A stretch of 5,143 nt of DNA from Treponema sp. (GTDB taxonomy: Bacteria > Spirochaetota > Spirochaetia > Treponematales > Breznakiellaceae), in assembly GCA_031281925.1 (NCBI GenBank), contig JAITES010000160.1:1-5143 (forward strand). The letters run 5' to 3'. A model generated the notes under the pieces. The model saw only the letters and a program-made list of their open reading frames with translations. It did not search any database and was not told the origin of the DNA. Made by a program: the position numbers and the translations under genes. Shown in pieces: positions 1-5,143 of the stretch (its first letter is position 1; every line of letters starts with the position of its first letter).

Positions 1-1071
1 CGCCCCGTTCTTCCCCATAAAGAGTATGTCTTCCGTGCGGATGCCGAATTTCCCCGGAAGGTAGATCCCCGGCTCGTCGGAAAAGGCCATTCCCGGCTCA
101 AGGGGAGTCTTGTTGCCCGCCACCATGTAGGGATCTTCGTGGATATCAAGGCCTATACCGTGGCCCAGCCGGTGATTGAAGTACCGGCCGTAACCGGCTT
201 TTGCAATGAGTTCCCGGGCGGCGGCGTCCACGTCTTCGCAGGCGGCGCCGGGCAGGGCAGCGCCGAGGGCGGCTTCGTTGGCAAAGAGAACGACTTCATA
301 AACTTCCCGGTATTCCTGCGAAGCCTTGCCTGCCACAGGACTGCGGGTCATATCGGCCTGGTAGCCCTGCCATACTCCCCCAAAGTCGATCACCACCGGA
401 TCTCCCCTCTCAATGATCCTTCCGCTTACCGAATGATGGGGAGAAGCGCCGTTCGGCCCCGAAGCCACGATGGGGCCCCAGTCCGCCTTTTCCAGGCCCT
501 TCTCCCGGAGCAGGGCGCTAAGCTTTTCGGCGACAGCCTCTTCGCTTTTCTTTTCAAGGCCCCAGTTGTAGAGAGCCCGCAGGGCCTCCCCCGCCCTCTC
601 CTGGGCCTCTTTGAGCAGGGCGTATTCGGCTTCATCCTTATGCATCCTGAGGGGCTTCATGATTGAGACGGCGTCAATCCACGGCAAAGAAAAGCGCTCC
701 GCGTTTTTCTGCAGGCGGAGAAGAAAGGAAGCGGGCATGGAGGAATCTGCGGCACAGGGGCCGCCTGAGGGAGGAAGAAGGGAGGTTACTATCCTGAAGG
801 GATCCTCCCCATCGTCCCATGGAATGCACTCGGCGCAGGAATGCAGATCTTCGCTTACATAGTTCTCTTCAAAGCGGGGATAGACAAGGAAGGTCCTCTC
901 CCCGGTTAATACCAGGGCAATGAGCCGCTCGGAAAGATGAAAGCGGCAGCCTGAAAGATAGTACAGATCGCTTGAGGGGCTGAGAACGAGAGATGAGGTT
1001 CCCGTTTTTTTCATCATCCCCCTCGCCATTTCCCGGCGCGCATTGTATATTGTATTTATTGGTGTATTCAT
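1..1071 (-). CDS. Xaa-Pro aminopeptidase-like M24 family metallopeptidase (C-terminus cut by window edge)
   Basis: An open frame of 357 codons runs on the minus strand from ATG at 1071 to the left edge with no stop. The protein shows the two-part M24B (creatinase/prolidase-like) plan: an N-terminal domain of about residues 1-140 containing LYYLSG (36-41), then a pita-bread catalytic domain. All five expected metal ligands are visible: D229 (VIDFGG), D240 (QADMTR), H304 (RLGHGIG), E333 (DEPGIY) and E347 (RTED). The PHH motif at 211-213 matches the substrate-binding histidine region. Such enzymes are usually cytoplasmic and remove an N-terminal residue preceding proline or cleave Xaa-Pro dipeptides; exact specificity is not readable. 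Family length is usually 360-400 residues, so only a short tail is missing. The 1071 start lets residues 10-41 align with the usual N-terminus of the family, but no Shine-Dalgarno precedes it. ATG codons at 1029, 1017 and 1014 are alternatives. Confidence 0.92.
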   Translation of the reverse strand, partial: MNTPINTIYNARREMARGMMKKTGTSSLVLSPSSDLYYLSGCRFHLSERLIALVLTGERTFLVYPRFEENYVSEDLHSCAECIPWDDGEDPFRIVTSLLPPSGGPCAADSSMPASFLLRLQKNAERFSLPWIDAVSIMKPLRMHKDEAEYALLKEAQERAGEALRALYNWGLEKKSEEAVAEKLSALLREKGLEKADWGPIVASGPNGASPHHSVSGRIIERGDPVVIDFGGVWQGYQADMTRSPVAGKASQEYREVYEVVLFANEAALGAALPGAACEDVDAAARELIAKAGYGRYFNHRLGHGIGLDIHEDPYMVAGNKTPLEPGMAFSDEPGIYLPGKFGIRTEDILFMGKNGA

Positions 1072-1073
1072 TG

Positions 1074-1080
1074 TAAGGAG
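1074..1080 (+). promoter_or_regulatory. Ribosome binding site of pncA
   Basis: TAAGGAG lies six bases before the ATG at 1087 and fixes that start. The 1041-1073 stretch upstream is A+T-rich and must hold or overlap the operon promoter. TATATT at 1046-1051 is a possible -10, but no convincing -35 accompanies it. Confidence 0.8.
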
Positions 1081-1087
1081 TATAGCA
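1079..1087 (-). promoter_or_regulatory. Candidate extended -10 promoter for the minus-strand peptidase gene
   Basis: Read on the minus strand these bases are TGCTATACT, an extended -10 (TGn followed by TATACT, 5 of 6 matches to TATAAT). Initiation about seven bases downstream would fall at 1071-1073, that is at or next to the ATG at 1071. This would give a leaderless message and would explain the missing Shine-Dalgarno. No good -35 is seen, which extended -10 promoters can tolerate. The element overlaps the ribosome binding site and start codon of the divergent pncA gene. The match is short and could be chance. Confidence 0.33.
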
Positions 1088-1782
1088 TGAAAGGCGATAT
1101 TCGCCATACAGCCCTCATCGAAATTGATGTACAGAACGATTTCTGTCCCGGATATGCTTCGCTGTCCGGTGAAAAGTATCCTGACGGCGCCCTGGCGGTA
1201 AAAGGGGGAAATGATGTAATAGAACCCCTGAACAGGCTTGCCCGTGTCTTTGCCGCCCGGGGAGCGCGGGTTATTGCCACCCAGGACTGGCACCCTGCCG
1301 ATCACGTCTCTTTTGCCTCGGCTCATCCGGGCTGTAAAGCGGGAGATCTCATTGATACGGCGGAGCTAAAGGGCCAAATGCTCTGGCCGGATCACTGCGT
1401 ACAGGGGAAAAGCGGCGCTGCTTTTCATGAAAGGCTGGATCTTGAATGTGTAAATCTTATTATCCGTAAAGGCTTCAGGCGGGAACTGGATTCCTATTCG
1501 GCCTTTTACGAAAACGACCGGAAGACCCCAACCGGCCTTTCGGCGTTTCTGAGGGGTCTGGAGATTGAGACGGTGGTGCTGGGCGGCCTTGCAACAGACT
1601 ACTGTGTCTTCTACAGCGCCATGGATGCCGTAAAGGAAGGCTACAAAACCATCGTCTTGCCTGACGCCTGCCGGGGGGTGGGCTATCCGGAACTTTCCGT
1701 TGAAAAAGCCCTGGACGACATGAAACAGGCCGGGGTGATTCTTGTAAACTCTCCGGAACTCTGTGCGGGGTTTTCCGCATGA
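1087..1782 (+). CDS. pncA: Nicotinamidase (pyrazinamidase-type isochorismatase-fold hydrolase)
   Basis: This 231-residue protein hydrolyses nicotinamide to nicotinate and ammonia in the cytoplasm, the first step of NAD salvage by the Preiss-Handler route. The catalytic triad of the family is visible as D14 (IEIDVQNDF), K128 (IIRKGF) and C173 (LATDYCV). Metal-binding positions are D67 and H69 (TQDWHPADH) with H80 (ASAHPG). WPDHCVQG at 100-107 and the cis-peptide region GGLATDYC at 166-173 are family signatures that separate nicotinamidases from other isochorismatase-like hydrolases. Length is slightly above the 210-220 typical of PncA and the frame is intact. It opens a three-gene operon. Its TGA overlaps the ATG of the nicotinate phosphoribosyltransferase gene (ATGA, 1779-1782), so the enzyme that uses its product is translationally coupled to it. 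Confidence 0.96.
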   Translation: MKGDIRHTALIEIDVQNDFCPGYASLSGEKYPDGALAVKGGNDVIEPLNRLARVFAARGARVIATQDWHPADHVSFASAHPGCKAGDLIDTAELKGQMLWPDHCVQGKSGAAFHERLDLECVNLIIRKGFRRELDSYSAFYENDRKTPTGLSAFLRGLEIETVVLGGLATDYCVFYSAMDAVKEGYKTIVLPDACRGVGYPELSVEKALDDMKQAGVILVNSPELCAGFSA

Positions 1783-3227
1783 GTCCGGAAAATTCCGCAC
1801 TGCTCACCGATTTCTATGCCCTTACAATGAGCCAGGGTTACTTCCGCAAGAAAATGTCCGGCAAGGCGGTTTTTGAAATGTTCTTCCGCCGTCAGCCCTA
1901 CGACGGAGGTTTTTCTATCTTTGCGGGCCTCGGCCCCCTGCTGGAAAAACTTGCTTCCTTCAGCTTTTCCGCGGAGGATATAGAGTATCTGCGGAGCCTT
2001 GGGATGTTTGGGGAAGATTTTCTGGATTACCTTAAAAACTTCCGCTTCCGGGGAACGCTCTGGGCTGTGGATGAAGGGACCGTCGTTTTCCCCCTGGAGC
2101 CGCTGATCCGCCTTGAAGGGGACATCATCGAATGTCAGATGATCGAAGCCATGCTCCTCAACACGGTTAACTTCCAGAGCCTTATTGCCACCAAAACCGC
2201 CAGGGTGTGGCTTGCAAGCGGAAAGGGCCGGGTAATGGAATTCGGTCTCCGCAGGGCGCAGGGGCCGGACGGCGCGCTGAGCGCTGCCAGGGCAAGCTAT
2301 ATAGGCGGCGCCTGGGGAACCAGCAACGCACTGGCGGGAAAGATATACGGCATACCGGTATTGGGTACCATGGCCCATGCCTGGGTGATGGCCTTTCCCG
2401 GCGAAGAGGAAGCCTTCGAAACTTATGCCGAAATCTACCCCGACAAAACGATCTTTCTTATTGATACCTACGACACCCTGAAGAGCGGCATAGTCAATGC
2501 CATCAAGGTGGGAAAAAAGCTTGCCGAAAAGGGGAAGAATTTCGGGGTAAGACTGGACTCGGGAGATATTCACTATCTGGCCCTTGAATGCCGCAAACGG
2601 CTCGATGAGGCGGGTTTGCATAATGCGACGATTACCGTTTCCAATGATCTTGACGAGTCGATTATCCAGACGCTCAGTATCGCCGGCGCGCCCATCAATT
2701 CCTGGGGCGTGGGTACCCGGATGGTTACCGGGGGGAATGACGCGGCCTTTACGGGGGTTTACAAGCTGACCGCCCGGCATGAGGGGGGAAAGATCATCCC
2801 GGTGATGAAGTTTTCCGATAATCCCGAAAAGACCACCACCCCGGGAATCAAACAGGTCTGGCGCATCAAGGATTCTGCGGGTATGGCGGTAACGGATGTC
2901 ATGTCCATCGACAACGGGGACAACAGCGATACTATTGAAATCGGAAAAAAATATTCCTTCTGGCATCCCCAGGCTGACTACCGTCATTTTAGGCATGTTG
3001 TTGAAGGTTCCGCAGAAGTATTGTTGAAAAAACGGATAGAAGAAGGAAAACCCTGCGGCGCCGAACCGGATCTTGCGGAGATCCGCCTCCACGCGGCCGC
3101 GGATCTTGAATGTTTTGATCAGAGCTACAAGAGATTCCTGAATCCCCATGTGTACAAGGTTTCTGTTACCGAAAATTTAAGGGCCATGAAACTGCAGCTT
3201 CTTGAAAACTATCTGGGCGATTTATAG
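1779..3227 (+). CDS. pncB: Nicotinate phosphoribosyltransferase
   Basis: This 482-residue enzyme condenses nicotinate with PRPP, usually with ATP hydrolysis, to form nicotinate mononucleotide (EC 6.3.4.21). The N-terminus LLTDFYALTMSQGYF (8-22) is characteristic of the family. The type II phosphoribosyltransferase barrel shows EFGLRRAQGPDGA (154-166), IGGAWGTSN (175-183), GTMAH with the expected phospho-accepting H200, GVRLDSGD (256-263) and the phosphate-binding GVGTRMVTGG (310-319). Length and motifs resemble the longer human NAPRT/mycobacterial-type group rather than the roughly 400-residue E. coli PncB. The alternative, nicotinamide phosphoribosyltransferase, is unlikely because the motifs are NAPRT-like and a nicotinamidase is fused to it by a four-base overlap. 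Only a weak GCGGGG precedes the start, so translation probably depends on ribosomes finishing pncA. The stop is 13 bases before the next gene. Confidence 0.95.
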   Translation: MSPENSALLTDFYALTMSQGYFRKKMSGKAVFEMFFRRQPYDGGFSIFAGLGPLLEKLASFSFSAEDIEYLRSLGMFGEDFLDYLKNFRFRGTLWAVDEGTVVFPLEPLIRLEGDIIECQMIEAMLLNTVNFQSLIATKTARVWLASGKGRVMEFGLRRAQGPDGALSAARASYIGGAWGTSNALAGKIYGIPVLGTMAHAWVMAFPGEEEAFETYAEIYPDKTIFLIDTYDTLKSGIVNAIKVGKKLAEKGKNFGVRLDSGDIHYLALECRKRLDEAGLHNATITVSNDLDESIIQTLSIAGAPINSWGVGTRMVTGGNDAAFTGVYKLTARHEGGKIIPVMKFSDNPEKTTTPGIKQVWRIKDSAGMAVTDVMSIDNGDNSDTIEIGKKYSFWHPQADYRHFRHVVEGSAEVLLKKRIEEGKPCGAEPDLAEIRLHAAADLECFDQSYKRFLNPHVYKVSVTENLRAMKLQLLENYLGDL

Positions 3228-3229
3228 AC

Positions 3230-3236
3230 GGAGGAG
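3230..3236 (+). promoter_or_regulatory. Ribosome binding site deciding the start of the nucleoside kinase
   Basis: GGAGGAG lies just after the pncB stop and four bases before ATG at 3241. It supports ATG 3241 over an upstream in-frame TTG at 3202. The TTG would add 13 basic residues encoded inside the end of pncB, and these match nothing in the family. Confidence 0.8.
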
Positions 3237-3240
3237 AGGC

Positions 3241-4899
3241 ATGAGCGAAATTAGCGTCAAATTCGGCAGCGGGAAAGAAATCCGCACCGAAGAAGACATC
3301 CAGGCGGATGCCCTGTTGGACCACTTTGATATCGGTGAAGAAATGATTGCCGCGGTAAAGGTAAACAACGAGATCCGGCCCCTCAGTACCAGAATAATGG
3401 TAAACGCCTATCTTGAGCCTGTTCCCGTAGATTCTCCGGAGGGGGCGATGATCTACCGCCGTTCCCTGGCCTTCCTTCTTGCCATGGCTGCAAGGAATCT
3501 GTTTCCGGAAAAGCGCCTCTACATAGGTCACTCCCTGGGGAACAGCTACTATTACACTTTTGCCACGGGCGCCAAATCGGAACATCATGACATTGCCGAT
3601 CTTGAAGAGGCCATGCGGTCTTTAGTAAAGAAGGATCTCCCCATAAACCTTTCCTACATAGCCTATTGGGAAGCCCTGCAGTACTTCCGGCAAAGCGGTC
3701 AGGCCGATACCGCGGAACTTCTCAACCAGCGCAGTGAATCGAGGATCAAGGTAAACCGCTGCGAAAGTTTTGCAGATCTCTATATTGAGCCCCTCATCAA
3801 CAGGACAGGAAAACTTTCCGCTTTTGAACTAAGGCCCTACGAGGACGGTTTCCTTCTCCGTTTCCCCGGAACGGGACGGGGGAAAACCATAGATCCCTTT
3901 GAGGACAGCCCCGGGATCTTTTCGGTGTATCAGGAATACAAGAAATGGGGACGCATCGTCGGCGTTCACTCGGTTGGCGAACTCAATAAACTGATCTCCG
4001 GCCGCACGATAAAGGACTATATCCGCATAGCCGAAGCGTTCCAGGCCCGCAAGATGGCGGAGATTGCCGACCGCATCTACGAACGCAGAGATTCTGTCAA
4101 GGCAGTTTTTATTGCAGGGCCTTCCAGTTCGGGAAAAACTACCAGCGCAAAACGACTCTCCATTGAGCTGAAGGTTTTGGGCATAGAACCCATTGCCATA
4201 AGCCTGGACGATTATTACGTGGGCACGGAAAAGACTCCGCTGGACGAAAAGGGAGACCCGGATTTCGAACACCTCGAAGCTCTGGACATTCCCTTTCTCA
4301 ACGAACAGCTTCTTTCCCTCTTCAACGAGGATGAAGTTACACTACCCGTGTTCGATTTTAAATTCGGAAAGCGCAGGGAAGGCGGCGGAAAAAAAATTCG
4401 CCTGGCCCGCAGGAGCATGCTTATTGTGGAAGGCATACACGGCCTCAACGACGCCCTTACCCCGGCCATCAAGAGTGAAAACAAATTTAAACTCTATGTT
4501 TCGGCCCTTACCCAGCTTAATCTGGATGACCATAACCGCATTCCTACCAGCGATAACCGGCTGCTCCGCCGCATGGTGAGGGATTACCAGTTCAGGGGAA
4601 AGGATGCGGCAGGCACAATAAAGATGTGGCCCAGCGTTCAGCGGGGAGAGCGGAAGTGGATCTTTCCTTTCCAGAATGAAGCCGACGCCGCATTCAACTC
4701 CGCACTGGACTATGAATTGGCTGTGCTGAAATTCTATGCGGATCCCCTGCTCCGTGCGGTAAAGCCGGGAACCGAAGAATATGCGGAGTCGGTAAGGCTG
4801 CTCTCTTTCCTTGAAAATTTTGCACCCATTCAGCCCCAGTATGTTCCCGGAACAAGTATTCTGCGGGAATTCATCGGGGAGAGTGAATTTAAGTACTAA
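3241..4899 (+). CDS. Nucleoside (uridine-kinase-family) kinase with N-terminal TGS/ThrRS-like domain
   Basis: This 552-residue fusion protein has three parts. Residues 1 to about 65 look like a TGS (ubiquitin-like) domain. Residues 70-200 resemble the second additional domain of threonyl-tRNA synthetase (LAFLLAMAARNLFP, IGHSLGNSYYYTF, then CESFADLYIEPL). From about 285 there is a P-loop phosphoribulokinase/uridine kinase domain. The Walker A is GPSSSGKT (293-300). SLDDYYV (321-327) supplies the usual acidic pair, IVEGIHGL (395-402) is the Walker-B-like strand, and the arginine-rich lid lies around NRLLRRMVRDYQFRG (439-453). The protein is expected to phosphorylate a nucleoside 5'-hydroxyl with ATP or GTP in the cytoplasm. 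Length is normal for this fusion family, often annotated as nucleoside kinase or uridine kinase. It is the last gene of the NAD-salvage operon, which raises the possibility of a pyridine riboside as substrate (inference). Histidines of the ThrRS editing motif are missing from residues 74-78, so the synthetase-like part is unlikely to edit tRNA. Confidence 0.9.
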   Translation: MSEISVKFGSGKEIRTEEDIQADALLDHFDIGEEMIAAVKVNNEIRPLSTRIMVNAYLEPVPVDSPEGAMIYRRSLAFLLAMAARNLFPEKRLYIGHSLGNSYYYTFATGAKSEHHDIADLEEAMRSLVKKDLPINLSYIAYWEALQYFRQSGQADTAELLNQRSESRIKVNRCESFADLYIEPLINRTGKLSAFELRPYEDGFLLRFPGTGRGKTIDPFEDSPGIFSVYQEYKKWGRIVGVHSVGELNKLISGRTIKDYIRIAEAFQARKMAEIADRIYERRDSVKAVFIAGPSSSGKTTSAKRLSIELKVLGIEPIAISLDDYYVGTEKTPLDEKGDPDFEHLEALDIPFLNEQLLSLFNEDEVTLPVFDFKFGKRREGGGKKIRLARRSMLIVEGIHGLNDALTPAIKSENKFKLYVSALTQLNLDDHNRIPTSDNRLLRRMVRDYQFRGKDAAGTIKMWPSVQRGERKWIFPFQNEADAAFNSALDYELAVLKFYADPLLRAVKPGTEEYAESVRLLSFLENFAPIQPQYVPGTSILREFIGESEFKY

Positions 4900-4905
4900 A
4901 GCCGC

Positions 4906-4935
4906 TTGACAACTTTGCGGTTTAAGGTTTATCAT
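4906..4935 (+). promoter_or_regulatory. Sigma70-type promoter for the gene at 5108
   Basis: TTGACA (4906-4911, perfect consensus) is followed after 18 bases by TATCAT (4930-4935, 5 of 6). Initiation would be expected near 4942-4944, giving an untranslated leader of about 165 bases that includes the C run and the hairpin. It begins six bases after the stop of the nucleoside kinase and points into the next gene, so that gene need not depend on the pnc operon. Confidence 0.65.
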
Positions 4936-4979
4936 AATCCAAATGGATATTGTGTCCCTTGGTAATTATGTAATTCCTA

Positions 4980-4993
4980 CCCCCCCCCCCCCC
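4980..4993 (+). repeat. Homopolymeric C14 tract in promoter/leader
   Basis: Fourteen consecutive C residues sit in an otherwise A+T-rich intergenic region, 128 to 115 bases before the start codon at 5108. G/C runs of this length are prone to slipped-strand mispairing and are established phase-variation switches in other bacteria, for example upstream of Neisseria opc and porA and Treponema pallidum tpr genes. Here it lies downstream of the TTGACA/TATCAT promoter and immediately upstream of TATAAA. Its exact length may differ between cells or be miscounted by sequencing. Confidence 0.95.
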
Positions 4994-4994
4994 G

Positions 4995-5000
4995 TATAAA
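4995..5000 (+). promoter_or_regulatory. Possible second -10 element abutting the C tract
   Basis: TATAAA matches TATAAT at five of six positions and starts two bases after the C run. No good -35 stands at the normal distance: TTGGTA at 4959-4964 is 30 bases away and TTATGT at 4966-4971 is 23 bases away. If the element is used, the C run would form most of the promoter spacer and its length would set promoter strength. Confidence is low because A+T-rich DNA yields such hexamers often. Confidence 0.25.
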
Positions 5001-5052
5001 AATTCATACTTCCGGAATCTAAGTCCATACATATTAGTCGTTCTTCTCTTAT

Positions 5053-5100
5053 TCCTTTGTAAGCTGCAGGGATTTCCCTGTACCTATATTTTACAAAGGA
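5053..5100 (+). promoter_or_regulatory. Nested hairpin sequestering the Shine-Dalgarno of the gene at 5108
   Basis: TCCTTTGTAA (5053-5062) is the perfect reverse complement of TTACAAAGGA (5091-5100). Inside it is a second hairpin, CAGGG (5067-5071) / CCCTG (5076-5080) with an ATTT loop, extendable by one G-U and one A-U pair. The 3' arm of the outer stem contains most of the AAGGAG Shine-Dalgarno (5096-5101), six bases before ATG 5108. Folding would therefore block initiation, and melting or ligand or protein binding would release it. The outer stem has seven A-U and three G-C pairs, so it is only moderately stable. No T run follows, which argues against a terminator. Alternatively the arms could be a DNA operator. 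Confidence 0.6.
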
Positions 5101-5107
5101 GTTTGAT

Positions 5108-5143
5108 ATGAAAAAGTATCTTCCTTTCGGCATTGCCTGCCTT
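5108..5143 (+). CDS. 5' end of an unidentified gene, possibly exported protein (cut by window edge)
   Basis: ATG at 5108 follows AAGGAG (5096-5101) at a six-base spacing, and the frame is open for the 12 codons available. The visible residues MKKYLPFGIACL have a lysine-rich start followed by a hydrophobic stretch, as at the beginning of a signal peptide. The cysteine at position 11 would be very early for a lipoprotein cleavage site, so lipoprotein status cannot be claimed. Function is unknown. The elaborate upstream region (own promoter, C tract, hairpin over the ribosome site) suggests a tightly or variably expressed product, as surface proteins often are. Confidence 0.6.
   Translation, partial: MKKYLPFGIACL

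Larger units (their letters stand above)
4900..5107 (+). other. Non-coding control region and 5' leader upstream of the last gene
   Basis: This A+T-rich stretch of 208 bases contrasts with the flanking genes. In order it contains a sigma70-like promoter (4906-4935), a 14-base C run (4980-4993), a -10-like TATAAA (4995-5000) and a nested hairpin (5053-5102) over the ribosome binding site of the gene at 5108. No clear intrinsic terminator for the upstream operon is present. A weak stem (4899-4905 with 4917-4923, one G-U pair) is not followed by a T run and overlaps the -35. I recognise no known riboswitch class here. Confidence 0.75.

Noticed and set aside
139..666. Plus-strand open frame of 175 codons
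   Set aside because: It is antisense to the catalytic domain of the M24 peptidase, whose metal ligands are all encoded on the minus strand here; its translation resembles no family.
1041..1066. Plus-strand pncA promoter around TATATT (1046-1051) and repeated TTGTAT
   Set aside because: The -10-like hexamer lacks a plausible -35 at 16-19 bases, and the region is simply A+T-rich. A promoter must exist nearby but cannot be placed.
1683..3149. Long minus-strand open frame of 488 codons opposite pncB
   Set aside because: It mirrors the pncB frame, which shows complete NAPRT motifs. The antisense translation has no recognisable domain and is a composition shadow.
4389..4396. A8 run inside the nucleoside kinase as a slippage site
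   Set aside because: The frame is intact and the run encodes lysines in a variable loop; A runs of this length are common in coding DNA.
4899..4923. Possible terminator after the nucleoside kinase
   Set aside because: The stem (AAGCCGC with GCGGTTT, one G-U pair) has an 11-base loop and no following T run, and it overlaps the TTGACA of the next promoter.
4936..4949. Small palindrome ATCC-AAAT-GGAT near the expected transcription start
   Set aside because: A four-base stem is expected by chance in this region, and no second copy is seen.
5108..5143. Lipoprotein signal with cysteine 11
   Set aside because: Only 12 residues are visible and the cysteine comes too early, after a residue pattern that does not fit a standard lipobox.

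Overview
The window is an ordinary-density bacterial chromosome segment of roughly 50% G+C. It carries a divergent gene pair, a tight three-gene operon and the 5' end of a fourth transcription unit. Gene style and composition, plus the TGS/uridine-kinase fusion and the human-type nicotinate phosphoribosyltransferase, would fit a spirochaete such as a gut Treponema. This is an impression: no marker in the window fixes the taxon.

Layout. Bases 1-1071 (minus strand) hold most of an M24-family Xaa-Pro-peptidase-like metallopeptidase, cut by the left edge shortly after its last metal ligand. It is divergent from the operon, with only 15 bases between the two start codons. Bases 1087-4899 (plus strand) hold nicotinamidase (pncA), nicotinate phosphoribosyltransferase (pncB-type) and a 552-residue nucleoside kinase with an N-terminal threonyl-tRNA-synthetase-like region. 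pncA and the pncB-type gene overlap by four bases (ATGA). The kinase follows after 13 bases with a strong ribosome binding site. PncA deamidates nicotinamide to nicotinate and PncB joins nicotinate to PRPP to give nicotinate mononucleotide, so the first two genes are a complete entry into NAD by the Preiss-Handler route. The kinase may add a nucleoside (uridine/cytidine, or possibly a pyridine riboside) to the same salvage function, but its substrate cannot be read from sequence.

Bases 4900-5107 are A+T-rich, non-coding and the most unusual part of the window. They contain a good sigma70-type promoter (TTGACA, 18-base spacer, TATCAT), then a run of 14 C, then a -10-like TATAAA directly after the run. 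A nested hairpin follows, with a perfect 10-base-pair outer stem whose 3' arm contains the Shine-Dalgarno of the next gene. That gene begins at 5108 and only 12 codons are visible. Together these suggest a gene controlled by tract-length (phase) variation, by ribosome-site occlusion, or both. Both are inferences from sequence architecture.
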